The notes: generated by a model not told the origin, from the sequence alone. A stretch of 64,000 nucleotides of DNA from Francisella sp. SYW-9 (GCF_008711465.1 NZ_VXKQ01000016.1:18447-82446); one strand, 5' to 3'. Counted from the stretch's first letter, positions 9,110 to 19,528 are shown. Numbers and translations are program-made.

Positions 9110-10483
9110 ATGGAAAGTACTTTTGAACTTTTTTCTATAGGGGTTGGCCCGTCTTCGTCTCATACAATAGGACCAATGCGAGCTGGCTGTGACTTTGTTA
9201 ATCTGTACAAAGATAAATTGCCTAGTACTACACAAATTAAAATTGATTTGTTTGGTTCATTAGCATTAACAGGTAAGGGTCATAAAACAGATTATGCAGC
9301 TGTCTTAGGTGTAATGGGTTTTTTACCAGAATCTGTAGATATTGAGTTAGCAAAAAAATTATATGATGATTGTATAACTCAGAAAAAACTAGATTTAAAT
9401 CAAGAGTTTAGAATTGATTTTGATTATGATAAAGATTTAGTTTTTCATTATGATGAGTTTTTACCAGAACATGCTAATGGAATGAGATTTTCTTTATTTA
9501 ATGGAGAAACATTGCTTTGTGAAAAAGAATACTTTTCAATAGGTGGTGGTTTTATCGTTGATAAAAAACAAATTAAGAAAGATGAGGTTCCTACAGAAGT
9601 ACCATGTAATAAACCATATAAGTTTAGAAGTATGGCTGAATTAAGAGAGCTTTGTCAAAGAGATAATAAAACAATTGATGAAATAATGTTTGAGAATGAA
9701 AAGGTAGCTTATGGAGAACAAGATTCTCTTAAAAAGTTAGCTGAGATTTGGCATGTAATGGATACATCAATTGAAAAAGGTTTAACTTGTGCTGAAACTA
9801 CCTTACCAGGAGGGCTTAAAGTAAGAAAAAGAGCTCCTAGTATGATTAAAAAATTAAAAGCTCAAAATTTAGAAAATACAGATTTTAATTATTTAAATGC
9901 TTTCGCTATTGCTGTCAATGAGCAAAACGCATGTGGTGAAAGGGTAGTAACAGCTCCAACAAATGGTGCTGCTGGTATAATTCCTGCTGTACTTAAATAC
10001 TATTTACAAACTCATGAAATTATTAATCAAAGTGAGTTTGAGAAAGTCGTAAATAAGTATCTTCTAGTTTGTGCTGCAATAGGTGTTTTGTATAAATCTG
10101 GTGCTTCAATATCAGCAGCAGAAGTTGGTTGCCAAGGAGAGGTTGGAGTTGCTTGTTCTATGGCTGCAGCAGGGTATTGTGCTTTACTTGGTGGTGATCT
10201 TGACTCTATAGAGTCAGCTGCTGAAATAGGAATGGAACATAATCTTGGTTTGACTTGTGATCCCATAGGTGGTTTGGTGCAGATTCCATGTATTGAGCGT
10301 AATGCTATGGGAGCAGTTCAAGCTATAAATGCTGCTAAATTGGCACACTTAGACAGCGGGGAAAAGCGTTTTGTAGGTTTGGATTACGTTATTAAAGTGA
10401 TGTATGAGACAGGCTTAGATATGTGTAGTAAGTATAAAGAGACCTCTTTAGGTGGTCTGGCTACAAATGTCCCAGTGTGTTAA
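9110..10483 (+). CDS. sdaA: L-serine ammonia-lyase, iron-sulfur type
   Basis: L-serine deaminase turns serine into pyruvate and ammonia with a [4Fe-4S] cluster. The N-terminal beta domain starts with [18 protein letters not shown], the family hallmark, and the alpha domain holds GTNGAAG-type ([13 protein letters not shown]) and [17 protein letters not shown] motifs with the cluster cysteines. I start at ATG 9110, which has TTGGGAG close upstream; an in-frame TTG at 9065 would add 15 residues with no family support. The resulting 457 residues match single-chain SdaA. It is followed by a 112 bp gap and a new promoter. Confidence 0.95.
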   Translation: MESTFELFSIGVGPSSSHTIGPMRAGCDFVNLYKDKLPSTTQIKIDLFGSLALTGKGHKTDYAAVLGVMGFLPESVDIELAKKLYDDCITQKKLDLNQEFRIDFDYDKDLVFHYDEFLPEHANGMRFSLFNGETLLCEKEYFSIGGGFIVDKKQIKKDEVPTEVPCNKPYKFRSMAELRELCQRDNKTIDEIMFENEKVAYGEQDSLKKLAEIWHVMDTSIEKGLTCAETTLPGGLKVRKRAPSMIKKLKAQNLENTDFNYLNAFAIAVNEQNACGERVVTAPTNGAAGIIPAVLKYYLQTHEIINQSEFEKVVNKYLLVCAAIGVLYKSGASISAAEVGCQGEVGVACSMAAAGYCALLGGDLDSIESAAEIGMEHNLGLTCDPIGGLVQIPCIERNAMGAVQAINAAKLAHLDSGEKRFVGLDYVIKVMYETGLDMCSKYKETSLGGLATNVPVC

Positions 10484-10539
10484 TAATTAATTTTAAATCC
10501 TAGCTTTTATCTTAAGTAAAAATTTATTCCACTAGTAAT

Positions 10540-10560
10540 ATTATACTATTTTAGTATAAT
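10540..10560 (+). promoter_or_regulatory. Palindrome overlapping the sufS promoter, IscR type-1-like
   Basis: ATTATACT and AGTATAAT form perfect 8 bp arms around ATTTT. The centre ACTATTTTAGT fits the core of the E. coli IscR type-1 site (ACT-R-WWW-Y-AGT), although the flanking G/C positions do not match. The right arm contains TATAAT (10555..10560), a good -10 element 35 bp before the sufS start. A protein bound here would block RNA polymerase. Its position in front of an Fe-S assembly gene makes an Fe-S-sensing regulator plausible, but an AT-rich -10 can be palindromic by chance. Confidence 0.4.
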
Positions 10561-10595
10561 TTAGATGATTTATTATTAAATAGGCAATCTAAAGT

Positions 10596-11819
10596 ATGTA
10601 TGATGTAAAAAAAGTTAGAAGTGATTTTCCATTTCTTAAGCAAACTATTAATGGAAAGCCAGTTGTTTTTTTTGATACTGGAGCATCAGCACAAAAACCT
10701 CAAGCTGTTATAGATGCTGTTGCTGAAGCTTATAAATTTAATTATGCAAATGTTCATAGAGGTGTGTATTCGCTTAGCCAAGAAGCTAGTGATAAATATG
10801 AAAATGTACGCTTAAAAGTGCAACATTTTATCAATGCTAAATCATCAGAAGAGGTTGTTATAACCAAAGGTACAACAGAAGCAATTAATCTTTTAGCAAG
10901 CTCTATTGGTAAATCTATGGTCTCTGCAGGAGATGAAATTGTAGTAACAGAAATGGAGCACCATGCTAATTTTGTACCGTGGCAAATGTTATGTGAAGAT
11001 CATGGTTTGACTTTTAAAGTAGCTAGAGTTAAAGATAACGGTGAGCTTGATATAGAAAACCTACTATCTTTAATAACAGATAGAACAAAAGTTTTAGCAA
11101 TAACTTTGTGTTCAAATGTTCTAGGAACGATTAATCCAGTCAAAGAAATTATTACAAAAGTTAAAAAAATAAATCTAAGTATATTAACTATTGTTGATGG
11201 TGCGCAAGCAGTTATTCATTCGAAGGTCGATGTGCAAGATTTGAATTGTGATTTTTTTGTTTTTTCAAGTCATAAATTGTATGGACCAACTGGAGTTGGA
11301 GTTTTATATGGTAAATATGATTTACTAAAAAAACTACCACCTTATAATTATGGTGGTGATATGGTTGATGATGTAACAATTGATAAAACAACATTTGCAT
11401 TACCTCCATATAAATTTGAAGCAGGAACTCCAGATATCGTTGGAACTATAGGATTTGGTCAAGCTATAGATTATGTTAACTCAGTAGGTATAAATAATAT
11501 TGCTAGTTATGAGCAAGATCTTTTAAAGTATGCAACTGAACAGTTAAAGAATATAGATGGACTAAGAATAATTGGTGAAGCTCAGCATAAAGCAGGAGTT
11601 ATTACATTTGTCGTAGATGGATGTAATGCTGGAGACATTGGCGAGCTTTTAGCAATTAAAGGTATGTGTGTGCGAACTGGGAAACATTGTGCTCATCCTC
11701 TGCTTTATAGAATGGGTGTGACGGCAACAGTGCGTATGTCTTTTGGGATGTATAATACTTTTGAAGAAGTAGACTTATTTATTAAAGCATTGAAAAAAGT
11801 AATATCTCAATTAAAATAA
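10596..11819 (+). CDS. sufS: Cysteine desulfurase SufS
   Basis: SufS takes sulfur from cysteine for Fe-S cluster assembly and uses PLP. The PLP lysine is K227 in SSHKLYGPTGVG, and the persulfide-forming cysteine is C365 in RTGKHCAHPLL, the arrangement of type II (SufS/CsdA) enzymes. The 407-residue length is normal. It heads a plus-strand cluster with an A-type carrier, sufT, coaD and a ferredoxin, all with small gaps. The scaffold genes sufB, sufC, sufD and the partner sufE are not next to it, so they must be elsewhere if present. Confidence 0.95.
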   Translation: MYDVKKVRSDFPFLKQTINGKPVVFFDTGASAQKPQAVIDAVAEAYKFNYANVHRGVYSLSQEASDKYENVRLKVQHFINAKSSEEVVITKGTTEAINLLASSIGKSMVSAGDEIVVTEMEHHANFVPWQMLCEDHGLTFKVARVKDNGELDIENLLSLITDRTKVLAITLCSNVLGTINPVKEIITKVKKINLSILTIVDGAQAVIHSKVDVQDLNCDFFVFSSHKLYGPTGVGVLYGKYDLLKKLPPYNYGGDMVDDVTIDKTTFALPPYKFEAGTPDIVGTIGFGQAIDYVNSVGINNIASYEQDLLKYATEQLKNIDGLRIIGEAQHKAGVITFVVDGCNAGDIGELLAIKGMCVRTGKHCAHPLLYRMGVTATVRMSFGMYNTFEEVDLFIKALKKVISQLK

Positions 11820-11847
11820 ACAATAATAATTTTAGAGGATTAAGTTT

Positions 11848-12201
11848 ATGGTTGAAGTTTTTGATCCTAATAGTAATATTTTAGAAGTTACTCAAGCTGC
11901 AGCTAAGCATTTTGAAAAGCATTTAGCTAAAGATTCTTCAAATATAGGTATATATGTAGGTACAAAAATTATGGGCTGTTCGGGCTTAGCATACGATATT
12001 GATTTTGTAGCAAAGCAACCTGATAATACAACAGAAGTTGATCAGCATGGTTTGAAATTTTTTGTATCTAATAAATCTATGGACTTTTTAAATGGTTTAA
12101 AGATTGATTATGTTAAGCATGATTTTGGTTTATATAAATTAGAATATACAAATCCAAACGAATCAGCGCGCTGTGGATGTGGTGAGAGTTTTACAGTTTA
12201 G
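11848..12201 (+). CDS. A-type iron-sulfur carrier (SufA/IscA/ErpA family)
   Basis: This 117-residue protein belongs to the A-type carriers that pass Fe-S clusters to target proteins. The three cluster-binding cysteines are visible as KIMGCSG (mid-protein) and the C-terminal pair in ARCGCGESF. The N-terminal segment ILEVTQAAAKHF is the usual family start. It lies 28 bp after sufS, preceded by GAGGA. Whether it is best called SufA, IscA or ErpA cannot be settled from sequence alone; the location favours the SUF pathway. Confidence 0.9.
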   Translation: MVEVFDPNSNILEVTQAAAKHFEKHLAKDSSNIGIYVGTKIMGCSGLAYDIDFVAKQPDNTTEVDQHGLKFFVSNKSMDFLNGLKIDYVKHDFGLYKLEYTNPNESARCGCGESFTV

Positions 12202-12212
12202 GGAATATTTAA

Positions 12213-12764
12213 ATGAAAACAACAGATGTAACTATAATTAGAAGGCAAGTTAAAGCAATCGCTGTGCCTTTTGGGAATGAAATTGAGCTTATGCCAGGCC
12301 AAGAGGCATTAGTGACTCAAGATAAAGGTGGTAGCTTCACACTAAATGTAAATGGTAATTTACTTCATCTAGATGGCAAAGATGCCGATGCTATAGGTAA
12401 ACAAGTAGTTAAATATCCTGTTGAAGGATATAATATCAAGCCAGGAGATCCTATAAATATGGATGCAATCTGGGATCAGATGAAAACAGTTTATGACCCA
12501 GAGATACCTGTAAATATTGTTGATCTTGGTTTGATTTATAATGTTGTTACAAGAAAGCTAGAGAATGGTAATTTTCATGTTATTATTGATATGACTCTTA
12601 CAGCGCCAGGCTGTGGTATGGGTCCAGTTCTTATGACAGATGTTGAAAGACGTGTTGCAATGTTACCTAATGTTGATAAGGTTGATGTGGTTATGGTTTT
12701 TGATCCGCCGTGGAATTCAGAGCTAATGACTGAAGAAGCAAAACTAGAACTAGGATTGTTTTAA
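12213..12764 (+). CDS. sufT: Fe-S assembly protein SufT (DUF59/MIP18 family)
   Basis: The C-terminal half (about 83-183) is a DUF59/MIP18 domain with YDPEIPVNIVDLGLIY and the TLTAPGCGMGP loop that holds the reactive Cys. The N-terminal half (TIIRRQVKAIAVPFG, MPGQEALVTQ) is the extension that distinguishes SufT from short DUF59 proteins. SufT helps mature Fe-S proteins in some bacteria. It begins 11 bp after the A-type carrier and ends 8 bp before coaD, so it is in the same transcript. Confidence 0.9.
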   Translation: MKTTDVTIIRRQVKAIAVPFGNEIELMPGQEALVTQDKGGSFTLNVNGNLLHLDGKDADAIGKQVVKYPVEGYNIKPGDPINMDAIWDQMKTVYDPEIPVNIVDLGLIYNVVTRKLENGNFHVIIDMTLTAPGCGMGPVLMTDVERRVAMLPNVDKVDVVMVFDPPWNSELMTEEAKLELGLF

Positions 12765-12772
12765 ATTATATT

Positions 12773-13264
12773 ATGAATAAGATAGCTATTTATCCTGGAA
12801 CTTTTGATCCTATAACAAATGGTCATATTGATCTAGTTGATAGAGCTTTAAATGTGTTTGATGAAATAGTTGTAGCAGTCTCAACAGCTTATGGTAAAAA
12901 TACTCTTTTTGATTTAGAACATAGAGAGCAAATGATCAAAGAAGTTTTTAATGATAATAAAAGAGTTAAAGTGGTTAGTTTTGAGGGGTTGCTAGTAGAT
13001 ACAGCAGTCAAACATAATGCCTGTGCTATTGTTAGAGGGTTAAGAGCAGTTTCAGATTTTGACTATGAATATCAGATGTCGAGTATGAACTATAAACTAA
13101 ATAGTGATATTCAAACAATATTTTTTACGCCAAGTGAAAAATTCTCATGTATATCTTCAACTTTAGTTAGAGCGGTTGCGGTTCATAACTACACGCGTGT
13201 TGATGAATTTGTTCCTGAGTGTGTATTTCGAGAAATAGAAGCAAAATATAGTAATAAAGGGTAA
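12773..13264 (+). CDS. coaD: Phosphopantetheine adenylyltransferase
   Basis: CoaD joins 4'-phosphopantetheine and ATP to dephospho-CoA, the next-to-last step of coenzyme A synthesis. The N-terminus has YPGTFDPITNGHIDL, with the TxGH nucleotide-binding motif, and the C-terminal part has FSCISSTLVRAVA, the ISSTxxR motif of nucleotidyltransferases. The 163-residue length is standard. It is embedded between sufT and the ferredoxin gene with gaps of 8 and 3 bp; a coaD-ferredoxin pair is also common in other proteobacteria. Confidence 0.96.
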   Translation: MNKIAIYPGTFDPITNGHIDLVDRALNVFDEIVVAVSTAYGKNTLFDLEHREQMIKEVFNDNKRVKVVSFEGLLVDTAVKHNACAIVRGLRAVSDFDYEYQMSSMNYKLNSDIQTIFFTPSEKFSCISSTLVRAVAVHNYTRVDEFVPECVFREIEAKYSNKG

Positions 13265-13513
<249 letters not shown>

Positions 13514-13531
13514 ATTTGCTTTAAAAAAAGC

Positions 13532-13559
13532 TTGAAAAAACTCCCTAATAATGTAATAT
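13532..13559 (+). promoter_or_regulatory. Probable fopA promoter
   Basis: TTGAAA (13532..13537) and TAATAT (13554..13559) are separated by 16 bp, and a TG lies directly before the -10. Transcription would start about 50 bp before the fopA ATG, which has a strong AAAGGAG ribosome site. A strong promoter is expected for this abundant outer-membrane protein. Confidence 0.55.
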
Positions 13560-13618
13560 ACAGAAGTCGTGTATTTCAATTATAAAATATTAAAACAAGT
13601 TTAAGAAAGGAGTTTTTG

Positions 13619-14809
13619 ATGAAACTAAGAAATATCGTTATGGCTACATCTGTGCTATTAGGCACAGCTACAATGTCTTTTGCAGCTAGTTCTAATAATA
13701 CAAGTACGTCAGCTAATACTGATAAGTCAGTAGCTACTTCAACTACTGCTGATAGTGGATTTGAATCAAACACTTTCATCAAGCCTTTTGCTAACACTTA
13801 CAGCTCTTTAACAAATGAAAATAATACATGGGGACCACAAGATAGAACAGGTCAATGGTATTTAGGTGTTGGAGCTAGTGGTCTTGCAGGAACTCCAAAT
13901 TCACCTTCAGGCGCAGCTGCTAACTTTACTCTTGGTTACAATATAAATAAATATCTAGGAGTTCAATATTTCCAGTTAGTAGGTAGAGATTTTGCTGGAT
14001 TAGGAGAAGGTGTTGTTAACTTTAGTAATAGTACTATGTTTACTCCATATGCTGTTGGTGGTGCTGGTTGGGCTAATTTAGCTGGTCAAGCAACTGGTGC
14101 ATGGGATGCTGGTGGAGGTCTTAAGTTTGAACTTTCTAGAGATGTTCAAGCAAGTGTTGATTATAGATATATCCAAACAATGGCTCCTAATACTTCTGGT
14201 GAGAACGGTAGAGCTGGGACTAACGTAGTAGGCGCAGGTTTAACATGGTTCTTTGGCGGTAAAGCTAACTCTAATAATGATACTGCTAATATCCAAGATA
14301 ATGGTGCTAAAACAGCTGCACAAACTACAGCTGCAGTACCTACAATAGATGAGTCTAAATATGTGCTTCCAGAAGGAATTAAACAATGTGAAGGTAACTT
14401 CAATTTAACTAAAGATGGAGTTGCATGTTACACTGTAAATGGTAGTAATGTTACTGTTTATCTTGATACAAAATTTGCTTATGATAGCGCTGCTCTTAAT
14501 TCAAGAGGTAAAGAGGCGATATCATCTTTTGTTAAGTATATGAAAGATAAGAATATTGCTTCTGTAACTATTAAAGGATACGCATCTCAAGGTCAAACAG
14601 GACAGGAGTTTGCATTATATAATAAAAAACTTTCTAAGCAAAGAGCAGAAGCTGTTTCTAGCTATATGGAAGAGTTAGGTTTAGATAGTAGTAAAATAAT
14701 GACTAAAGGTTTTGGGTATACTTATACTATTCCTGGTATAAGCAAATCTGATGCTCGTAATCAACGTGTTGAAGCTAGTGTTTCAGCTCCTTTAAAACAA
14801 AACAAATAA
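13619..14809 (+). CDS. fopA: Outer membrane protein FopA (OmpA family)
   Basis: FopA is the major Francisella OmpA-type outer-membrane protein. Residues 1-22 are a signal peptide ending SFA. Residues about 75-215 (from WGPQDRTGQWYLGVGA to TWFFGG) form a beta-barrel, and residues 275-390 form an OmpA-like domain. Two cysteines (257 and 270, in QCEGNFNLTKDGVAC) could form a disulfide just before that domain. The usual peptidoglycan-binding Asp is replaced (GYASQGQ, Ser323), while the partner Arg342 is kept. I start at ATG 13619, with AAAGGAG upstream, not the adjacent in-frame TTG at 13616. Confidence 0.95.
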   Translation: MKLRNIVMATSVLLGTATMSFAASSNNTSTSANTDKSVATSTTADSGFESNTFIKPFANTYSSLTNENNTWGPQDRTGQWYLGVGASGLAGTPNSPSGAAANFTLGYNINKYLGVQYFQLVGRDFAGLGEGVVNFSNSTMFTPYAVGGAGWANLAGQATGAWDAGGGLKFELSRDVQASVDYRYIQTMAPNTSGENGRAGTNVVGAGLTWFFGGKANSNNDTANIQDNGAKTAAQTTAAVPTIDESKYVLPEGIKQCEGNFNLTKDGVACYTVNGSNVTVYLDTKFAYDSAALNSRGKEAISSFVKYMKDKNIASVTIKGYASQGQTGQEFALYNKKLSKQRAEAVSSYMEELGLDSSKIMTKGFGYTYTIPGISKSDARNQRVEASVSAPLKQNK

Positions 14810-14964
14810 TTTTAACAACTTTCTTTTCTAATACTTCATTTCTATTATAATACTTTATTTAGTTGATATTTATTTTATTCATTCTTATCTAATGTGAAAC
14901 TATGTAAAAAAATATGAGCTTGTTATATAATTTGTCCACTTATAAATAATTTACTTAAAATTAA

Positions 14965-16368
14965 ATGTCACAATACTATTCTAATAAAGAGTTATTTAAT
15001 TCGCCTAATTTGATTGGACAAATTGTAACTGTAAAAGGTTGGGTTCGTAGTCGTAGAGATTCAAAGGCTGGATTTTCTTTTGTAGCTGTTCATGATGGTT
15101 CTTGTTTTGATCCTATCCAAGCAATTGTGCCAAATTCAGTTGATAATTACTCTGAAGAGGTTTTAAAATTAACAAAAGATTGTTCAGTTGCAATTACAGG
15201 TGAGTTAATTGCATCACAAGGTAAGGGACAAAGTGTTGAGATTCAAGCTCAAAAAGTAGAGGTTTATGGCTGGGTAGATAGTCCAGAAACATATCCAGTG
15301 TCTCCAAAACGTCATACAATGGAGCATTTACGTGAAGTAGCTCATCTTCGAACAAGAACAAATATTATAGGTGCAGTAGCTAGAGTTAGAAATCAATTAG
15401 CTAATGCTATTCATAATTTCTTATGTGATAAAGGTTTTCTTTGGGTAAATACACCTATTTTAACTTCTAATGACTGTGAAGGGGCTGGTGAACTTTTTAG
15501 AGTATCAACTCTTGATAGCCTAAATCCTCCTTTAGATGAACAGGGTAAAGTAGACTTTAAGGAAGATTTCTTTGGTAGAGAAACATTCTTAACAGTGTCA
15601 GGGCAGTTAAACGTTGAGAGTTATTGTTGCTCTTTATCAAAAGTTTATACTTTTGGTCCTACATTTAGAGCTGAAAACTCAAATACTAGTAGACATTTAG
15701 CAGAGTTTTGGATGATTGAGCCTGAAATAGCTTTTGCAGATCTTAATGATGATGCTAATTTAGCTGAAGAAATGCTCAAATCAGTTATTCAAAAAGTAAT
15801 GAGTAATTGTAAAGATGATTTAAACTTCTTTAATCAATTTGTACAAAAAGGATTATTAGACAAGTTAAAAAATGTTACAGAGAAAGGATTCGTTAGAGTT
15901 GAGTATACAGACGCTATAGAAATCTTAAAGCAATCTGGTCAAAAATTTGAGTATCCAGTAGAGTGGGGTGTTGATTTGCAATCTGAACATGAAAGATTCT
16001 TATGTGAAAAACATTTTAATGCTCCTGTTGTGATTATCAACTATCCAAAAGATATTAAAGCTTTTTATATGCGTTTAAATGATGATGGAAAGACAGTTGC
16101 TGCTATGGATGTTCTTGTTCCAGGTATTGGTGAGATTATTGGTGGAAGCCAGCGTGAAGAGCGCTTAGAAGTTTTAGATAAACGTATCGAAGAAATGAAT
16201 ATCGATGCTAGTACCTTAGGTTGGTATCGTGATTTACGTCGTTATGGTACTATCCCTCATAGTGGTTTTGGTTTAGGTTTTGAGAGGCTTTTAGGATATA
16301 TAACTGGTGTACCAAATATTCGTGAACTTATTCCTTTTCCTCGTACTCCTGGTAATGCAAAGTTCTAA
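14965..16368 (+). CDS. asnS: Asparaginyl-tRNA synthetase
   Basis: AsnS charges tRNA-Asn. The N-terminal OB fold binds the anticodon ([17 protein letters not shown], residues 23-39), and the class II catalytic core has motif 2 in [19 protein letters not shown] and motif 3 in [15 protein letters not shown] near the C-terminus. The 467-residue length is typical. A TATAAT at 14926..14931 lies 34 bp before the start, with a weak -35, so it probably has its own promoter. There is no Shine-Dalgarno match near the ATG. It converges on pilC with a 94 bp gap that shows no clear terminator. Confidence 0.96.
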   Translation: MSQYYSNKELFNSPNLIGQIVTVKGWVRSRRDSKAGFSFVAVHDGSCFDPIQAIVPNSVDNYSEEVLKLTKDCSVAITGELIASQGKGQSVEIQAQKVEVYGWVDSPETYPVSPKRHTMEHLREVAHLRTRTNIIGAVARVRNQLANAIHNFLCDKGFLWVNTPILTSNDCEGAGELFRVSTLDSLNPPLDEQGKVDFKEDFFGRETFLTVSGQLNVESYCCSLSKVYTFGPTFRAENSNTSRHLAEFWMIEPEIAFADLNDDANLAEEMLKSVIQKVMSNCKDDLNFFNQFVQKGLLDKLKNVTEKGFVRVEYTDAIEILKQSGQKFEYPVEWGVDLQSEHERFLCEKHFNAPVVIINYPKDIKAFYMRLNDDGKTVAAMDVLVPGIGEIIGGSQREERLEVLDKRIEEMNIDASTLGWYRDLRRYGTIPHSGFGLGFERLLGYITGVPNIRELIPFPRTPGNAKF

Positions 16369-16462
16369 AAAACTTCTCAAGTAATTTATATAGTTTTCTT
16401 TAAGAGTATATTTCATTATAAAAAGTTCTAGGGTTGATTTAGATAAAAAGTAAGTTGAAAAT

Positions 16463-17692
16463 CTAGATAGCGTCACCCATTTGGAACATAGGCATATACA
16501 TACTTACAACTAAGAAGCCTACTACACCACCAAGAACAATCATAATTATTGGTTCTAACATTGAGCTTAAGCTTCCTACAAGAGTATCAACTTCTTCTTG
16601 ATATACTCTATTTAAGTTTCCAAGCATTGTTTCTAATGCACCAGATTCTTCACCAACGGCTACCATTTGTTCTACTAGAAATGGGAAATTTCCAGTTTCT
16701 ACGATTGCTTCTTTAAATGAAGCACCTTCACTAATACTTTTTTTAATATCAATAGCAGCTTGATCGTATTTTGCATTACCTGTTGCTAGAGCTACCATGT
16801 CTAGAGCTCTTGTTAAGCTCATACCAGATTGTACAGTAATCTCTAATGTACTAGCAAATCTAGCTAATGCAGATTTATAGATTACCTCACCTATGATTGG
16901 TATTTTAAGCATAAAATGATCTTGAGCAATTTGTATTTTAGGATATTTAAATTTTAAAGACTTAAATACTGTTACTACAATAAATATAAATAAAATAATT
17001 TTCCACCAAGACTCTTGCATGAAATTAGATGCATTTACGGTAAGTTGAGTAATTGCTGGAAGAGGCTTGCCAGAGTTGATAAACATTGCTGAGAAAGCAG
17101 GTACAGCAAAAGTTAACAAGATACCTGTTACGCCAGCAGCAATTATACAAACTATAATAGGGTAAGAAAGGGCTTTTTTTACTTTTTTCTTTATACTTTG
17201 TAAAGCCTCTCTTTGTTCAGCAATCTTATTAAGCATTAGATCTAAGTTTCCTGACTCCTCACCTGCTGTTACTAGGCCTATATATAACTTATCAAAAATT
17301 TTTGGAAAATGTGATAGAGCTTTTGAAAGAGACTCACCACCTTCGATAGCTTGCTTTAACTGTAATGCTAAAACTTTTAGTTTAGTGTGTTTTTTAACTC
17401 CCATTATAAAAACTTCAAATGACTTAATTATTGGTATACCTGCTTTTGTCATAGTCGCAAGCTGTCTGGTCATATCTGTAATATCTTGATAAGAAATCTT
17501 TTTAGGTAAAAGATCTTTAGGCATTTTTTTTACTTTTATATTAGAGTAACCTTTTTGCCTAAGCTGTATTTCAGCTTTTTCTTTTGTATCAGCATCTATT
17601 TCTCCTTTAGTAGCTTTACCATTTTTAAGTTTAGCTTTATACTTCCAGGATATTATAGTGATTGTTTCTTTATTTTTTTTTCCAAATAGCAT
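16463..17692 (-). CDS. pilC: Type IV pilus inner-membrane platform protein PilC
   Basis: PilC/GspF proteins form the inner-membrane platform that couples the pilus ATPase to fibre assembly. The 409 residues contain two copies of the T2SS-F domain (about 75-200 and 280-400), each with the pattern GEESGNLDLML or GEESGALETML, and three hydrophobic segments. The first 60 residues are the usual soluble leader. AGAGGA precedes the ATG. It follows pilB by 13 bp on the same strand, as in many pilus and competence loci. No pilin or prepilin peptidase gene is in the window. Confidence 0.92.
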   Translation of the reverse strand: MLFGKKNKETITIISWKYKAKLKNGKATKGEIDADTKEKAEIQLRQKGYSNIKVKKMPKDLLPKKISYQDITDMTRQLATMTKAGIPIIKSFEVFIMGVKKHTKLKVLALQLKQAIEGGESLSKALSHFPKIFDKLYIGLVTAGEESGNLDLMLNKIAEQREALQSIKKKVKKALSYPIIVCIIAAGVTGILLTFAVPAFSAMFINSGKPLPAITQLTVNASNFMQESWWKIILFIFIVVTVFKSLKFKYPKIQIAQDHFMLKIPIIGEVIYKSALARFASTLEITVQSGMSLTRALDMVALATGNAKYDQAAIDIKKSISEGASFKEAIVETGNFPFLVEQMVAVGEESGALETMLGNLNRVYQEEVDTLVGSLSSMLEPIIMIVLGGVVGFLVVSMYMPMFQMGDAI

Positions 17693-17705
17693 AATAATAT
17701 TTCCT

Positions 17706-19481
17706 CTAACTTACACGATAAGCCTCTTCCATTGATGTTAGACCTTCAGCAACTCTGACAAGAGCAGACTGTCTGACTGTAGCAATGCATTCCTTTTGAG
17801 CTTGTTGAGCAATCTCCATTGTATTTTTATCTTCTAGAATCATTTTTGAAATTTCTTTAGAAACTGGCATTACTTCATATAAGCCAAGTCTTCCTTTATA
17901 GCCTTTAAAACATCTAGGACAACCTTTTGGGTTAGGTTTGTATATAGTTGCATTTTTTACTTTTTCAAATGATGTTTCGAAGCATTTTTTAATAATATCT
18001 TCGTTTAAGCCGCTATCTTCGACAAGTAAAGAAAATTCTGTTTCAGTATCTTTTAATTTACATTTTGGACATAGTTTACGAGTAAGACGTTGAGCGATAA
18101 TTAATGTAACAGATGTTGCAATGTTGTATCTTGGTAAACCCATATCAACTAGCCTGTTTAGGGTTTCTGGAGCACTGTTTGTATGTAGTGTTGACATAAC
18201 TAAGTGACCTGTTTGTGAAGCTTTAATTGCAATTGATCCAGTTTCAATATCCCTAATCTCACCAACCATTATGATATCTGGATCCTGACGTAGGAATGCT
18301 TTTAAGGCTGCTGCGAAAGTTAAACCTTGTTTGTTATTGACATTAACCTGGTTAATACCTTTTACAACAAGCTCAACGGGATCCTCTGCGGTAGATATGT
18401 TTTTTTCAGGTTTGTTTAAGATATTAATTCCAGTATATAATGTTACTGTTTTACCAGAACCTGTTGGTCCTGTTACAAGTACCATGCCTTGTGGTTGTTG
18501 GATATATTTTAAATATGTCTGTTTTTGATGCTCAGAGAAACCTAGTTGTTCAATTGGTATCTGTGTTGAGCTAGCGTCAATAATACGTAGTACAACTTTT
18601 TCACCAAAACTAATAGGACAGGTACTAACACGGAAATCAATTGCTTTTTCACGTGATAGTGATATTTTAAATTTACCATCTTGAGGAATTCTCTTTTCTG
18701 CAATATCTAAACTAGACATAATCTTAAGTCTAGAAACTACTTTAGGTCCAAGGTTTTTAGTAGTGTTAAATGTTTCAATTAGAATACCATCTATTCTATA
18801 ACGTATTCTAAAGTTTTTTTCATATGGTTCAAAGTGTATATCTGAGGCTCCTTTTTGAATAGCATCAACAATTGTATTATTGATAAATCTAATAATAGGA
18901 GCTTCCTCATCCTCTCCACTACCAATTATTGAATCACCTTCTCTTTCACCCTCTTCAACAAAGTCAATATCAAGGTTGGCATCTTCCATTTGAGCATTGA
19001 GTTTAGAGTCATCTTCTTTTTGACCTTCATCTTTTAAGAATTGCTCATATTCTTCAATTTTTTCTTTGATGAGATTAAGCTCTGCTACAATAGCTACAAA
19101 AGGACGATCATATTTATTACGAAGTTTTTTAAGTATTTGTTGACCTTCTATAGGATTAGCTATAGCAATATAGACAGTATCTTTTTTAGTATATAGTGGC
19201 AAACAAATACTTTTTCTACAAAACTCAACATCAAAAAACTTTTGAGGAATAAACTTTATGCTAATAGCTGTTAGATCAATATATTGTAGGCGTAACAACG
19301 TTGCAGACTGAATCATAAAATCTCTGCTACTAACAAAATCATTCTCGATAATATAGTTTAGAAATCCTTCTTTAGCTAAAGAGACATCTAAACTAATTTC
19401 ATTAAGCTGTTGCCTTGTTATAAGTTTGCGATGTAACAGTAACGATGCTAATTTCTTATCAATATGAGGATTGTCAACCAT
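17706..19481 (-). CDS. pilB: Type IV pilus assembly ATPase PilB
   Basis: PilB is the hexameric ATPase that drives pilus extension. The 591-residue protein has an N-terminal GspE/MshEN-like region (about 1-150), the Walker A motif [14 protein letters not shown], the Asp box and Walker B region (QDPDIIMVGEIRD), the His box (TGHLVMSTLHTN), and the four-Cys zinc site split as CPKCK and CPRC. All key residues are present. An acidic linker near residues 155-190 is variable. It is divergent from the GDPD gene with a 149 bp shared upstream region. Confidence 0.94.
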   Translation of the reverse strand: MVDNPHIDKKLASLLLHRKLITRQQLNEISLDVSLAKEGFLNYIIENDFVSSRDFMIQSATLLRLQYIDLTAISIKFIPQKFFDVEFCRKSICLPLYTKKDTVYIAIANPIEGQQILKKLRNKYDRPFVAIVAELNLIKEKIEEYEQFLKDEGQKEDDSKLNAQMEDANLDIDFVEEGEREGDSIIGSGEDEEAPIIRFINNTIVDAIQKGASDIHFEPYEKNFRIRYRIDGILIETFNTTKNLGPKVVSRLKIMSSLDIAEKRIPQDGKFKISLSREKAIDFRVSTCPISFGEKVVLRIIDASSTQIPIEQLGFSEHQKQTYLKYIQQPQGMVLVTGPTGSGKTVTLYTGINILNKPEKNISTAEDPVELVVKGINQVNVNNKQGLTFAAALKAFLRQDPDIIMVGEIRDIETGSIAIKASQTGHLVMSTLHTNSAPETLNRLVDMGLPRYNIATSVTLIIAQRLTRKLCPKCKLKDTETEFSLLVEDSGLNEDIIKKCFETSFEKVKNATIYKPNPKGCPRCFKGYKGRLGLYEVMPVSKEISKMILEDKNTMEIAQQAQKECIATVRQSALVRVAEGLTSMEEAYRVS

Positions 19482-19528
19482 TAACTACAAAATCAAAATA
19501 CTATCAATTACTAAAAGTATAGCATGAT

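Noticed and set aside
16369..16462. Terminator between convergent asnS and pilC
   Set aside because: Several A and T runs occur, but no stem of useful length could be drawn.
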